A DNA stretch of 37,356 nucleotides, from the NCBI GenBank assembly GCA_945860725.1, contig CAMAQZ010000015.1:1-37356 (forward strand), in the 5' to 3' direction. Below are positions 9,874-19,503 of the stretch, piece after piece (position 1 is the stretch's first letter; every line of letters begins with the position of its first letter). Under the pieces are notes generated by a model. It worked only from the letters and a program-made list of their open reading frames with translations, ran no database searches and had not been told where the DNA came from. Position numbers and translations under genes: made by a program. The DNA comes from Klebsiella pneumoniae (GTDB lineage: Bacteria; Pseudomonadota; Gammaproteobacteria; Steroidobacterales; Steroidobacteraceae).

Positions 9874-12068
9874 GCCTCGGCCCCGGCGTGCGCGATGGTT
9901 GTCGCCTGCAGCGCAGGGCTGCGACGGAGGATGGCATCGATGGCGTACATCGGGACATCAAGCACGGCGAGAGGCAGCGACGCGACGGCATCGAGCGCGC
10001 CCGCGGGCAGCGTCGTCGGCAGCACGGCCGTCGGCAGCCCAGCCGCAGCCGCGGACGGCGCAGACGCATCGAGACGCGCGCGCAGTTCGTCGCGCACCTG
10101 CTCGGAGTTCTCGTAGTCGAAACCCGGCAGCTGCAGCAGATTGCCGAGCACGCGCAGGACCTTCCAACCCGGTCGCGCCTCACCCGGCGGCGAGATCGCG
10201 CCCGGGTGGCTCTGCCAGCGGCCCTCGAGGTTCACATAGGTGCCCGAGGTCTCGGCGAAAGCGGCCATCGGCAGCAGCACATGAGCGTGTCGCAGCAGTT
10301 CTTCACTGGCATACGGCGTGATCGCGACCACGCAGGCGGCGCCCGCGAACGCAGCCTCAGCCGCTGCGGGATCAGCGAGATCGTGGCGCGGCTCAATGGC
10401 GCCGACCAACAGGTAGGCGCGCTGCGGTGAACGCAGCATCGCGAGCGCATCGAGGCCGGGGCGATCACCGCCCTGCGGCGTGACGACGGCGAGCGCCGCA
10501 CCGGCGGCGTTGCCGCCCTCGGCGAGCGTTCCGAGTGTGGCACCCGCGAGACGCGCGATCTCGGCGGCGAGCGCGTGCAGTTCGGCGTACGCGGGGTGAC
10601 GCAGCGCCATCGCGCCCAACCACACCGCGCGGTTCGATCCGGTGCAAAGCGCCCGGGCAGCAGCGCGATCTGCCTCGCTCGGGGTCACGCCTGCGGTCCG
10701 CGCCACGAACGCGGCGCCCGGCGCGGCAACCGCAACCTCGGCGGTTGCGATCAAGAGGCCGACCAGTCCGCGCGCCCAATCGGCGGGCGCGGCGACGAGC
10801 TGCGCCGCCACAGGGAAGCGGTACTCGCGCGCCGCGAGATCGAGGAAAGCGACCTGCGCACGCGCACGCACCACAGCCTTGCGCACCCGATGGGCGAGTA
10901 GCGGCAGTTCGGCGCGCAGGTGGCTGCCGATGACGAGCAGCCCGGACAGCGCATCGACCGCCTCGAGCGGTAAGCCAAGAGCCGGCACCGCGAGGCCTGC
11001 GGCATCGCCGCGGAAATCACGCTGGCGGAGCCGATGATCGAGGTTCGCCGAGCCTAGGCCACGCGCGACGCGCGACGCCAGATGCAGCTCTTCGAGGGTG
11101 AGCGAGGGATGGGCGAGCAGGCCGGTGGACGGACCCGCCGCTGCGAGGCCGCGCGCCGCCGCGCCGAGCGCAGTCTCCCAGTCGACTTCGCGCCACACGC
11201 CGCTCTCGCGCAACCGGGGCTTCGTCAAGCGATCGTCGGCGAGCAGACCTTCGTAGCTGAAGCGCTCGCGGTCGGCGATCCAGGTTTCGTTCACCTCGTC
11301 GTTGTCACGCGGCACGACGCGCTTCAGGCGACCGCGCAGCACATGGCCGAAGAGGTTCGTGCCGAGTCCGTCGTGCGGCGCAATCAGCGGCGACTGGGTC
11401 ATCTCCCATGAGCGGCCCTGATAACGGAAGGGCTTGCTGTTGAGCGCACCCACCGGGCAGAGATCGATAATGTTGCCGGAGAGTTCGTGCTCGACGGCTT
11501 TCTCGACGTAGGTGCCGATCTCCATGTGCTCGCCGCGACCGGTCGTGCCGAGTTCCGGGATGCCCGCGATGTCCTGCCCGAAACGCACGCAACGCGTGCA
11601 GTGGATGCAGCGCGTCATATCGGTGGAGACGAGCGGCCCGAGATCTTTGTCCTTGACCACGCGCTTGCGTTCGTTGAAGCGCGCGATGTCGCGCCCGAAG
11701 CCGAGCGCGAGATCCTGCAGTTCGCACTCGCCGCCCTGGTCGCAGATCGGGCAGTCGAGCGGGTGGTTGATGAGGAGGAATTCCATGGTCGCCTTCTGGG
11801 CGCCGATGGCCAGCGGCGACTTGGTGAAGACTTTCATGCCCTCGGAGACCGGCGTCGCGCAGGCGGGCAGCGGCTTCGGTGCCTTCTCGACCTCGACCAG
11901 ACACATGCGGCAGTTGGCCGCGACCGGCAGCTTGTCGTGGTAGCAAAAACGCGGCACATAGGCGCCGTGCGCGTCGGTCGCGTGGATGATCATCGCGCCC
12001 TTGCGGGCCTTGACGGGCTTACCGTCGACCTCGAGATTGACGAGATCGTCTTGGGGTTGGGCTGCCAT
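9870..12068 (-). CDS. nuoG: NADH-quinone oxidoreductase subunit G
   Basis: 732 aa, peripheral-arm iron-sulfur subunit. The N-terminal domain has ligands for a 2Fe-2S cluster (Cys42, 53, 56, 70), for the His-ligated 4Fe-4S N5 (His102, Cys106, 109, 115) and for 4Fe-4S N4 (Cys154, 157, 160, 204). The Cys set for the extra N7 cluster of E. coli is not seen after residue 215. The C-terminal two thirds is a degenerate molybdopterin-oxidoreductase fold without cofactor ligands, shorter than the E. coli protein (about 908 aa) and Ala-rich. A 17-bp gap follows nuoF; a 4-bp overlap joins nuoH. Confidence 0.97.
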
Positions 12069-12085
12069 GTCTTTGGAAGCGGCCG

Positions 12086-13411
12086 TCAGGCCGCCGCCCT
12101 CCCCGTCTCGATGATGCTGCGTCCGCGGTGCACGATCATGTACTCGAATTCGTGGCGGAAGTGCTTGACGAAGCTCTGTACCGGCCAGGCGGCCGCGTCG
12201 CCGAGCGCGCAGATGGTGTGGCCCTCGATGCGACCGGCGACATCGACCAGCAGGCCGAGATCTTCCATGCGGCCTTGGCCGTCGACGATGCGGCGTAGCA
12301 CGCGGTTGAGCCAGCCCGTGCCCTCACGACACGGCGTGCACTGGCCGCAAGATTCCGACTTGTAGAAGCGCGAGAGGCGCTCGAGCGCGCGCACCATGCA
12401 GGTGGTCTCGTCCATAACGATGACCGCCGCGGAGCCGACGGACGAACCGACCGCGCGCAGCGAGTCGTAGTCCATGTTGACGCCGAGCATGGCGTCACCC
12501 GGGACGACCTTCGTCGAGGATCCTCCGGGGATGACCGCTTTGAGTCTGCGACCGCCCCGCATACCACCCGAGATCTCGAGCAGGTCCTTAAAGGGGATGC
12601 CGAGCGGCAGTTCGTAGTTGCCGGGCTTCTCGACATGGCCCGACACCGAGAAAATCACCGTGCCGCCCGCGTTGGTGGTGCCGAGCTGCGCGAACCATTC
12701 AGGCCCCTTGCGCAGGATCGTGGGTACCGAGGCGAAGCTCTGGGTGTTGTTGATCGTGGTCGGCTGGCCGTAGAGACCGAACGCGGCCGGGAACGGCGGC
12801 TTGAAGCGCGGCTTGCCCTGCTTGCCTTCGAGCGATTCGAGCAGCGCGGTCTCTTCGCCGCAGATGTAGCCGCCGGCGCCCACAAAAGTGTAGAGGTCGA
12901 AGTCGATGCCGCTGCCCTGTACATCCTTGCCGAGCAGCCCCGCGTCATAGGCTTCCTGCAAGGCGGCCTCGAAGCGCGGCACGGGCTCGCCTAAGAATTC
13001 ACCACGGATGTAGTTGTAGCCGACGGTCGAGCCCATGGCGTAGCCGCCGAGCGCCATCCCCTCGATCAGCGAGTGCGGATTGAAACGCAGGATGTCGCGG
13101 TCGTGGCAGGTTCCGGGCTCGCTCTCGTCGGAGTTGCAGATGACGTACTTCTGCATGGGCGCATTGCGCGGCATGAACGACCATTTGGTGCCGGTCGGGA
13201 AGCCTGCGCCGCCGCGGCCGCGCAGACCGCTCGCCTTGACGGCGTCGATGATCTGCTCGCGCGTGAGTTCGCCTGCGAGCACCTTGCGCCAGGAGGCATA
13301 GCCGCCGATCTGCAGGTAGGACTCGAGCGTCCACGGGCGTTCGATGCCGCTTGCGACGGGTTCCATCACCACGAGGGACATGCGGTCGCGCCAAGTATCG
13401 AGTGCGTTCAT
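12086..13411 (-). CDS. nuoF: NADH-quinone oxidoreductase subunit F (NADH and FMN binding)
   Basis: 441 aa. The Gly-rich FMN/NADH site is visible as GLRGRGGAGFPTGTKW at residues 62-77 and GAGGYICGEETALLESLEG at 178-196. The 4Fe-4S N3 ligands are Cys355, 358, 361 (ESCGQCTPC) and Cys401 (HTICALGD). It oxidises NADH and feeds electrons through FMN to the cluster chain. ATG 13411 is used, 10 bp after the nuoE stop; the next in-frame ATG (residue 11) would still leave the core intact. Confidence 0.98.
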   Translation of the reverse strand: MNALDTWRDRMSLVVMEPVASGIERPWTLESYLQIGGYASWRKVLAGELTREQIIDAVKASGLRGRGGAGFPTGTKWSFMPRNAPMQKYVICNSDESEPGTCHDRDILRFNPHSLIEGMALGGYAMGSTVGYNYIRGEFLGEPVPRFEAALQEAYDAGLLGKDVQGSGIDFDLYTFVGAGGYICGEETALLESLEGKQGKPRFKPPFPAAFGLYGQPTTINNTQSFASVPTILRKGPEWFAQLGTTNAGGTVIFSVSGHVEKPGNYELPLGIPFKDLLEISGGMRGGRRLKAVIPGGSSTKVVPGDAMLGVNMDYDSLRAVGSSVGSAAVIVMDETTCMVRALERLSRFYKSESCGQCTPCREGTGWLNRVLRRIVDGQGRMEDLGLLVDVAGRIEGHTICALGDAAAWPVQSFVKHFRHEFEYMIVHRGRSIIETGRAAA

Positions 13412-13421
13412 GACCTGATGC

Positions 13422-13958
13422 TCACTTTAGTTCGTCGAGGATCTGATCGACCTTGGCGGGCGTCAGATGCTCGTGGAAGTGGTGGTCGACCATCATCATC
13501 GGTGCGCCGGTGCAGGCCGCGAGGCACTCTTCCTCTTGTTTGAGGAAGATGCGGCCATCGGCGGTACTCTCACCGACCTTGATGCCGAGCTTGCGCTCGC
13601 AGTGCGCGAGGATATCCTCGCCGCCGTTGAGCCAACAGGAGATGTTGGTGCAGACGCTGACATGATGCCGGCCGCAAGGATGCGTCTCGAACATCGAATA
13701 GAAGGTGGCCACCTCATAGACCTGTATGGACGGCAGCCGCAGGTACTCCGCGACGGCGTCCATCAGATCGGGCGTCAGGAAGCCTTGGTTCTGCTCCTGC
13801 ACGAACCGCAGCGCCGAGAGCGTTGCCGAACGTTGCCGACCCGCCGGGAAACGGCCGATCCAGCCGTCTATCTCATGGCGGGTGTGCGCGTCGAGCAACG
13901 CGACCTTCGGGCCGTCGCCCGGGACGAACTGCTGGCCGTCGCTCGTGCGGACGCTCAT
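13422..13958 (-). CDS. nuoE: NADH-quinone oxidoreductase subunit E (2Fe-2S)
   Basis: 178 aa from ATG 13958. A thioredoxin-like fold binds 2Fe-2S cluster N1a through Cys103, Cys108, Cys145 and Cys149 (SVCTNISC and [10 protein letters not shown]). N1a lies beside FMN and is thought to hold an electron transiently. The chosen start overlaps the nuoD stop by 4 bp; the frame is open further into nuoD but reads as a low-complexity shadow there. The N-terminal 25 residues are less conserved than the rest. Confidence 0.97.
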   Translation of the reverse strand: MSVRTSDGQQFVPGDGPKVALLDAHTRHEIDGWIGRFPAGRQRSATLSALRFVQEQNQGFLTPDLMDAVAEYLRLPSIQVYEVATFYSMFETHPCGRHHVSVCTNISCWLNGGEDILAHCERKLGIKVGESTADGRIFLKQEEECLAACTGAPMMMVDHHFHEHLTPAKVDQILDELK

Positions 13959-15208
13959 CGATCGATCTCCCCGAAGACGATGTCCTGTGTGCCGATGACG
14001 GCGACCACATCGGACAACATATGACCAGTGACCATCTCCTCGAGCGACGCGAGGTGCGGGAAGCCCGGCGCACGGCACTTGAGTCGGTAGGGTTTGTTGG
14101 CGCCATCCGAGACGAGGTAGATGCCGAACTCGCCCTTCGGCGCCTCGACCGCGGCGTAGGTCTCTCCCTCGGGCACGCCGTAGCCTTCCGTCATTAATTT
14201 AAAGTGGTGAATCAGCGATTCCATGTCGCCCTTCATGTCTTCACGACGCGGCGTACGGATCTTGGCGTCGTCGATCATCACCGGCCCCGGGTTATGCCGC
14301 AGCCACTGCACACACTGCGCGACGATACGGTTGGACTGGCGCAACTCCTCCATACGCACGAGGTAGCGGTCATAACAGTCGCCGTTGACGCCGACGGGGA
14401 TATCGAACTGCATCTGGTCGTAGACATCGTAGGGCTGCTTCTTACGCAGATCCCAGGCTATCCCTGAGCCGCGCAGCATCGGCCCCGTGAAGCCGAGCTG
14501 CAAGGCGCGCTCGGGCGTCACGACACCAATGTTAACGGTGCGCTGCTTCCAGATGCGGTTGTCGGTGAGCAGGGTCTCGTACTCGTCGACGGCCTTGGGG
14601 AAGCGGCGCGTGAAATCCTCGATGAACGACAGCAAACCACCGGCGCGCGCCTCGTTGAGGCGATCGACATCTTTTTGGTTGCGCCACCGCGAGACCTGAT
14701 AAAGCGGCATCTCACGCGGCAGGTCACGGTGCACGCCGCCCGGCCGGTAGTAGGTGGCGTGCATGCGCGTACCGGAGACCGCTTCGTAGCAGTCCATGAG
14801 GTCTTCGCGCTCCTTGAAGGCGAGCAGGAAAACGGTCATCGCGCCGATGTCGAGACCGTGCGCGCCGAGCCACATGAGGTGGTTGAGGATGCGGGTAATC
14901 TCGTCGAACATCACCCGGATGTACTGGGCGCGCAGCGGCGGTGTGACACCGAGCAGCCGCTCGATGGCCATTACATAGGCGTGCTCGTTGCACATCATCG
15001 AGACGTAGTCGAGCCGGTCCATGTAGCCGATCGACTGGTTGTACGGTTTGGACTCCGCGAGCTTCTCGGTGGCGCGGTGCAGCAGGCCGATGTGAGGATC
15101 GGCTTTCTGGATGACCTCGCCGTCGAGCTCGAGCACGAGGCGCAGCACGCCGTGCGCCGCAGGGTGCTGCGGCCCGAAGTTCATGGTGTAGGACTGGATC
15201 TCGGCCAT
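13955..15208 (-). CDS. nuoD: NADH-quinone oxidoreductase subunit D (49 kDa type)
   Basis: 417 aa, full length for a free-standing NuoD. It descends from the NiFe hydrogenase large subunit and forms the quinone headgroup site with NuoB. The opening [21 protein letters not shown] contains the conserved His pair region of the quinone site, and the end [40 protein letters not shown] is the family C-terminus (abbreviated key features: the GTQDIVFGE motif and terminal DR). nuoC is a separate gene here, unlike the nuoCD fusion of E. coli. The nuoC stop lies 4 bp upstream. Confidence 0.98.
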   Translation of the reverse strand: MAEIQSYTMNFGPQHPAAHGVLRLVLELDGEVIQKADPHIGLLHRATEKLAESKPYNQSIGYMDRLDYVSMMCNEHAYVMAIERLLGVTPPLRAQYIRVMFDEITRILNHLMWLGAHGLDIGAMTVFLLAFKEREDLMDCYEAVSGTRMHATYYRPGGVHRDLPREMPLYQVSRWRNQKDVDRLNEARAGGLLSFIEDFTRRFPKAVDEYETLLTDNRIWKQRTVNIGVVTPERALQLGFTGPMLRGSGIAWDLRKKQPYDVYDQMQFDIPVGVNGDCYDRYLVRMEELRQSNRIVAQCVQWLRHNPGPVMIDDAKIRTPRREDMKGDMESLIHHFKLMTEGYGVPEGETYAAVEAPKGEFGIYLVSDGANKPYRLKCRAPGFPHLASLEEMVTGHMLSDVVAVIGTQDIVFGEIDR

Positions 15209-15212
15209 CGTC

Positions 15213-15887
15213 TCAGCGTCCCGTTAACGCCGGATCGTAGCGGTTGTCGTCACGGATCACGCGCGGCACGAGCGTGCGTGGCTCGATGCTGACCGGCTCG
15301 TAGACCACGCGCTGCTTGATCGGGTCATAGCGCACCTCGACCTCGCCGATCAGCGGGAAATCTTTGCGGAACGGATGACCGATGAAGCCATAGTCGGTGA
15401 GGAGGCGGCGCAGGTCGGGGTGTCCGGCGAAGAGGATGCCGAAGAGATCGAAGGCTTCCCGTTCGTACCAGTTCACCGACGCCCAGACGCCGACCAAGGA
15501 GTCGATCATCGGCTCGGTATCGTCGCTGCAGAACGTGCGCAGACGCAGACGGCGGTTATGGGCCACCGACAACAAGTGCACCGTGACGGCGAAACGTGTG
15601 CCCGGCGCACGCTCGGCATGCGCGGTCTCGCGGTTCACGCTGCGCGAGAACCCGGAGCCGGTCGCGGACAGCGTCTTCCATTCGGAGCGACCGTAGTCGA
15701 GGTAATCGACGCCGCAGAGATCGACGAGCTGGTCGAAGCGCAGTTGCGGATGATCGCGCAGCGCCGTGGCGACGGCGACCCAGGAAGCCGGGTCGCACTC
15801 GAGGGTGTATTCGCCGGGGAGCGAAGGCACAAGGCGCGCCGCTTCGCCGGTCGCCGCGAGCAACAGGCCTGCGAGGGCGTCGCTCAC
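15213..15887 (-). CDS. nuoC: NADH-quinone oxidoreductase subunit C (30 kDa type)
   Basis: 224 aa from GTG 15887, the only start that leaves nuoB intact; GTG overlaps the nuoB stop as GTGA. Family signature: residues around [22 protein letters not shown] and the end [16 protein letters not shown] with VEVRYD. NuoC supports the NuoD/NuoB module in the peripheral arm and carries no cofactor. It is not fused to nuoD, which starts 4 bp downstream. Confidence 0.95.
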   Translation of the reverse strand: MSDALAGLLLAATGEAARLVPSLPGEYTLECDPASWVAVATALRDHPQLRFDQLVDLCGVDYLDYGRSEWKTLSATGSGFSRSVNRETAHAERAPGTRFAVTVHLLSVAHNRRLRLRTFCSDDTEPMIDSLVGVWASVNWYEREAFDLFGILFAGHPDLRRLLTDYGFIGHPFRKDFPLIGEVEVRYDPIKQRVVYEPVSIEPRTLVPRVIRDDNRYDPALTGR

Positions 15888-16381
15888 GGCCTCGCCACCG
15901 TATTCGTGCGGGCGATCTTCTTCTGCAGCTGGATGATGCCGTAGAGCAGCGCCTCGGCGGTCGGCGGGCAGCCCGGAACGTAGACATCGACCGGCACGAT
16001 GCGATCGCAGCCGCGCACCACCGCGTAGGAGTAGTGGTAGTAGCCACCGCCGTTTGCGCAGGAGCCCATGGAGATCACCCAACGCGGTTCGGGCATCTGG
16101 TCGTAGACCTTGCGCAGCGCCGGGGCCATTTTGTTGACCAGGGTGCCGGCGACGATCATGACATCGGACTGGCGCGGGCTCGGACGGAACACCACGCCGA
16201 AGCGGTCGAGGTCGTAGCGGGAGGCGCCGGCATGCATCATCTCGACGGCGCAGCAGGCCAGACCGAAGGTCATGGGCCAGAGCGAACCGGTGCGAGCCCA
16301 GTTGACGAGGTTATCGACCTGGGTGGTGACGAAGCCGCGCTGGGCGAAGCCCTGCGGGTCGGTGCCGGCGGTCAATCCCAC
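15884..16381 (-). CDS. nuoB: NADH-quinone oxidoreductase subunit B (cluster N2)
   Basis: 165 aa from GTG 16381. Ligands for 4Fe-4S cluster N2, the last cluster before quinone, are Cys43-Cys44 ([10 protein letters not shown]), Cys108 (GSCANGGG) and Cys138 ([10 protein letters not shown]). GTG 16381 is chosen because AAGGGGG lies 7 nt upstream, which makes nuoB overlap nuoA by 10 bp; TTG 16375 (a 4-bp TTGA overlap) is the alternative. The N-terminal extension is much shorter than in Xanthomonas-like NuoB, but the core from FVTTQVD onward is close to that type. Confidence 0.95.
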   Translation of the reverse strand: MGLTAGTDPQGFAQRGFVTTQVDNLVNWARTGSLWPMTFGLACCAVEMMHAGASRYDLDRFGVVFRPSPRQSDVMIVAGTLVNKMAPALRKVYDQMPEPRWVISMGSCANGGGYYHYSYAVVRGCDRIVPVDVYVPGCPPTAEALLYGIIQLQKKIARTNTVARP

Positions 16382-16740
16382 TCGAGCGCCCCCTTCTTCC
16401 ATTCGTAGATGAAGCCGACCACAAGGATCCCGAGGAAGATGCCCATCGAGACCAGACCGAAACCGCCGATGCTGTCGAGTGAAACCGCCCACGGAAACAG
16501 GAAGGCAATCTCGAGATCGAAGACGATGAAGAGGATGGCGACGAGGTAGTAGCGCACGTCGAACTTCATGCGGGTCTCTTCGAAGGCCTCGAAGCCGCAT
16601 TCGTACGACGAACGCTTCTCGGCATCGTCCGGCGCGCGGGCGAGCCAGCGGCCGAGACCTGTTCCGAGGAGAAGAAGCACTGCGGCGAGACCTGATGCGA
16701 CGCCGAGAAAAATCAGTGCTGGCAAGTACTGTGACAGCAT
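16372..16740 (-). CDS. nuoA: NADH-quinone oxidoreductase subunit A
   Basis: 122 aa from ATG 16740, three transmembrane helices. The family loop between helices 1 and 2 is clear ([22 protein letters not shown]), carrying the conserved Cys that is redox-exposed in homologues, followed by [16 protein letters not shown] with the conserved acidic pair. It contacts NuoH, NuoJ and NuoD near the quinone entry. First gene of the 14-gene nuo operon; 87 bp separate it from tRNA-Leu. An in-frame extension upstream reads into the tRNA region and is not coding. Confidence 0.96.
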   Translation of the reverse strand: MLSQYLPALIFLGVASGLAAVLLLLGTGLGRWLARAPDDAEKRSSYECGFEAFEETRMKFDVRYYLVAILFIVFDLEIAFLFPWAVSLDSIGGFGLVSMGIFLGILVVGFIYEWKKGALEWD

Positions 16741-16802
16741 TCCATCCGCCCTGGCACGAACGCGACGGATGTCGCGCAACCCCCGTGCTGAAAGCGAGGT
16801 GG

Positions 16803-16831
16803 ATTGTACAGTAAGCAAGATCGAATTTGGT
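16803..16831 (-). promoter_or_regulatory. Possible nuo promoter
   Basis: On the minus strand a good -10 (TACAAT, 16803-16808) lies 62 nt before the nuoA start, but the -35 position 17 bp upstream (ACCAAA) is poor and overlaps the 3' end of tRNA-Leu. The operon could also be read through from secG and the tRNA. Confidence 0.25.
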
Positions 16832-16912
16832 GCGGACGGGGAGACTCGAACTCCCACACCTTGCGGCGCTAGCCCCTCAAGCTAGTGTGTCTACCAATTC
16901 CACCACGTCCGC
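16828..16912 (-). tRNA. tRNA-Leu (anticodon GAG)
   Basis: 85 nt with an encoded CCA. Acceptor stem GCGGACG/CGTCCGC, class II structure with a long variable arm, anticodon stem CTAGC/GCTAG around the loop TTGAGGG (anticodon GAG), T loop TTCGAGT. It lies 36 bp after secG and before nuoA. The secG-tRNA-Leu linkage is conserved in gammaproteobacteria. Confidence 0.96.
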
Positions 16913-16948
16913 GATCCGTGCTTATCTCTCTTAAATTCAGGCTTGAAA

Positions 16949-17344
16949 TCAGGGCGACGGCGACGCTGGCGTCGTCGGTGCAGGTACCGGTACGCCCGTC
17001 ACGGGCAGCCCCGTTACCGGCGCAGCGCTCGCGGGAGCCGTTGCCGGAACCGTTGCCGGAACCGTGACTTCCGTCACGCTCTCGCCGATGAGGCCCGGCG
17101 AAGTTGATTGCACCGGGCGCGTACCGATCCACGCCAGTGCCAGGCTGTTGAACATGAAGATCGCGGCGAGCACCGCCGTCGAACGCGACAGGCCCGTGCT
17201 CGCGCCGCGCGCACCGAAGACGCTGCCCGAGGCACCCGCACCGAAACCGGCGCCGGCGTCCGCGCCGCGACCGCGCTGCAAGAGCACGAGCGCGACGATC
17301 CCGATCGAGACGAAGACCTGCACGATGGTGAGGGCGGTGAGCAT
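16949..17344 (-). CDS. secG: Protein translocase subunit SecG
   Basis: 131 aa. Two membrane helices (about 1-21 and 53-75) flank the Gly-rich cytoplasmic loop QRGRGADAGAGFGAG, the usual SecG layout. It associates with SecYE and stimulates SecA-driven protein export across the inner membrane. AAGGA lies 7 nt before ATG 17344. The last 55 residues are an added low-complexity tail rich in Pro, Thr, Val and Ala, with PAT and PVTG repeats, longer than in E. coli SecG (110 aa in total). Lies between tpiA and tRNA-Leu as in Pseudomonas-like gene orders. Confidence 0.94.
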   Translation of the reverse strand: MLTALTIVQVFVSIGIVALVLLQRGRGADAGAGFGAGASGSVFGARGASTGLSRSTAVLAAIFMFNSLALAWIGTRPVQSTSPGLIGESVTEVTVPATVPATAPASAAPVTGLPVTGVPVPAPTTPASPSP

Positions 17345-17402
17345 TGCCGTTCCTTCAAGATTCCAGTCTTAAGTTTCCGATCTGCCCCAGCAGCGGTGAT
17401 GA

Positions 17403-17417
17403 CCGGTCTCAGACCGG
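17403..17417 (-). other. Hairpin with the tpiA stop codon in its loop
   Basis: CCGGTC and GACCGG (six G/C-rich pairs, extendable by one G.U) flank exactly TGA, the tpiA stop codon, which would form the three-base loop of the minus-strand RNA. No U-run follows, so it is not a standard terminator. It could act in mRNA processing or stability between tpiA and secG. Confidence 0.5.
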
Positions 17418-18170
17418 CGCGGCCGCCAGGATGGCCGCGAATTCATCCACCTTCAGCGAGGCGCCACCGATGAGGCCACCGTCGATATCGGGCATCGCGA
17501 AGAGTTCCACCGCGTTGCCTGCCTTGACGCTGCCCCCGTAGAGGAGCCTTGCTGAACCCGCGATTATAGCATCACGGGAAGCGATGAAACCACGGAGGAG
17601 CGCGTGGATCTCCTGGGCCTGCTCCGGGGAAGCGGTACGGCCGGTGCCGATCGCCCAGACGGGCTCGTAGGCGATGACGAGGGTCCGGAAAGCGTCGACC
17701 CCGCAGACATCGAGCACCGCAGCGAGTTGCCGACCGACCACCGCGGGGGTCACGCCGGCGTCACGTTCCTCGAGGGTCTCGCCGACGCAGACGATGGGCA
17801 CGAGCCCTGCCGCCAGCGCGGCGACGGCCTTGCGTGCGACTTCCGCGTCGCTTTCGTTGTGTCGGGCGCGACGCTCGGAGTGACCGACGATGACATGGCT
17901 GCAGCCGACATCGCGCAACATCGCACCGGCGATCTCGCCGGTGTAGGCGCCCTGCCCCGCTTCCGCGCTGAGATCTTGGGCACCGAGCCCGATGGCGGAA
18001 CCCGCGAGCGCCACCGCCGCGTCCGGCAGGAAGACGAACGGCGGACACAGCACGACCTCCACCCCGGCGGGGGCCGCCGCGCGGACGCCCTGCAGCAACG
18101 CGGCATTGGCGGCACGCGAGCCGTACATCTTCCAGTTGCCTGCGACCAGACTGCGACGGGGACGGCTCAT
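17409..18170 (-). CDS. tpiA: Triose-phosphate isomerase
   Basis: 253 aa TIM barrel interconverting dihydroxyacetone phosphate and glyceraldehyde 3-phosphate. Catalytic residues are all present: Lys14 (GNWKM), His96 (IVGHSERR) and the base Glu168 (AYEPVWAIGTG). The phosphate-binding end LYGGSVKAGNA and GGLIGGASL are intact. The start overlaps the glmM stop by 4 bp (ATGA), implying coupled translation; secG follows after 64 bp. Confidence 0.98.
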   Translation of the reverse strand: MSRPRRSLVAGNWKMYGSRAANAALLQGVRAAAPAGVEVVLCPPFVFLPDAAVALAGSAIGLGAQDLSAEAGQGAYTGEIAGAMLRDVGCSHVIVGHSERRARHNESDAEVARKAVAALAAGLVPIVCVGETLEERDAGVTPAVVGRQLAAVLDVCGVDAFRTLVIAYEPVWAIGTGRTASPEQAQEIHALLRGFIASRDAIIAGSARLLYGGSVKAGNAVELFAMPDIDGGLIGGASLKVDEFAAILAAAPV

Positions 18171-19501
18171 GGGGCGGACTCCTCTACGACGCGGGCGAGC
18201 TCGAGGGCGGCGGACTCGGCTTCAGCGCGATCGTCGGCCTCCACCATCACGCGGATCACAGGTTCGGTGCCGGAGGCGCGCAGCACGACGCGACCGCGTC
18301 CTGCCAAACGCGCCTCGATGCGCTCGCGCGCGGCGACCACCTCGGGCCGGGTCGTGGGGTCAAATCTTTGAGCGACCCGGACCGCGACATGTTTCTGCGG
18401 CAACAAGGTCAGCTCGGCGGTCAGCTCGGCGAGCATGCGCCCCGATCGCTGCATGATCGCGAGCACCTGCAACGCGGCGACCATCGCATCGCCGGTGGTC
18501 GCGTGGTCGAGCGAGAGCAGATGGCCCGAGGTCTCGCCTCCGAGCACACCGCCGGTCTCACGCAACATCGCAAGGACGTGGCGGTCACCGACACCCGCGC
18601 GGCGGAAATCAATCCCGAGCGAGGCGAGCGCGCGCTCGAGGCCGTAGTTGGTCATTAAGGTGCCGACGACCGGTCCCTTCAAGGTACCGGCGGCGTGTCT
18701 GTCGCGGGCGATGACATAGAGCAACTGGTCACCGTCGACCTTGCGACCGAGGTGATCGACCATCAGCAGACGGTCGCCGTCGCCGTCGAGCGCGATGCCA
18801 ACGGCGGCCCGTACGCCCGTGACGGTGAGCTGCAGTAGCTCCGGCGCGGTCGCTCCGCAGCCCAGGTTGATGTTACGTCCGTTCGGCGAGCAACCGATCG
18901 GGACGATCTCGGCGCCGATATCGGTGAGGATGCGCGGCGCGACTTTGTACCCCGCGCCATGCGCGCAGTCGATCACGATCTTCATGCCGCCCACCGAGAA
19001 CCCGGGCGGCAGCGTCGAGATGCAGAAATCCTGGTAGGCCTTGCGGGTCTTGTCGACGCGGGTGACGCGGCCGAGGTCGTTCGATTCGCGGGTGACCGGC
19101 GCACGCTCCAGTTCGGCTTCGATGCGCTCCTCGTCAGCGTCCGAGAGCTTGCCGCCCTCGGCATCGAAGAACTTGATGCCGTTGTCCTCGTAGGCGTTGT
19201 GCGAGGCGCTGATGACGACGCCGAAGCGGCAGCCGAAGTGCTGGGTCATGTAGGCGATGCCGGGGGTCGGCAGCGGACCGATCATCATCACATCCATGCC
19301 GGCGGCGACGAAACCGGCCTCGAGCGCAGCCTCGAACATGTAGCCCGACAGCCGCGTGTCCTTGCCGATGAGTACGGCGCCACCCTCGGGCGCGAGCGCG
19401 CGCGCGGCGGCGCTCGCGAGGCGCAACACGAAATCGACGGTCAGCGGCGGTTGACCGACCCTGCCCCGCACACCGTCGGTACCGAAATACTTCCTCGCCA
19501 C
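18167..19501 (-). CDS. glmM: Phosphoglucosamine mutase
   Basis: 444 aa from GTG 19501. It converts glucosamine 6-phosphate to glucosamine 1-phosphate for UDP-GlcNAc, peptidoglycan and LPS synthesis. Signatures: KYFGTDGVRGRVG at the N-terminus, active phospho-serine Ser100 in ISASHN, metal site DGDGDRLL near residue 240, and RASGTEPVIRVMVE near the C-terminus. GTG is chosen because GGAGGG lies 6 nt upstream and the length matches E. coli GlmM (445 aa); the frame is open upstream into folP but has no family content there. folP ends 2 bp upstream and tpiA overlaps by 4 bp. Confidence 0.97.
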   Translation of the reverse strand: MARKYFGTDGVRGRVGQPPLTVDFVLRLASAAARALAPEGGAVLIGKDTRLSGYMFEAALEAGFVAAGMDVMMIGPLPTPGIAYMTQHFGCRFGVVISASHNAYEDNGIKFFDAEGGKLSDADEERIEAELERAPVTRESNDLGRVTRVDKTRKAYQDFCISTLPPGFSVGGMKIVIDCAHGAGYKVAPRILTDIGAEIVPIGCSPNGRNINLGCGATAPELLQLTVTGVRAAVGIALDGDGDRLLMVDHLGRKVDGDQLLYVIARDRHAAGTLKGPVVGTLMTNYGLERALASLGIDFRRAGVGDRHVLAMLRETGGVLGGETSGHLLSLDHATTGDAMVAALQVLAIMQRSGRMLAELTAELTLLPQKHVAVRVAQRFDPTTRPEVVAARERIEARLAGRGRVVLRASGTEPVIRVMVEADDRAEAESAALELARVVEESAP

Positions 19502-19503
19502 AG

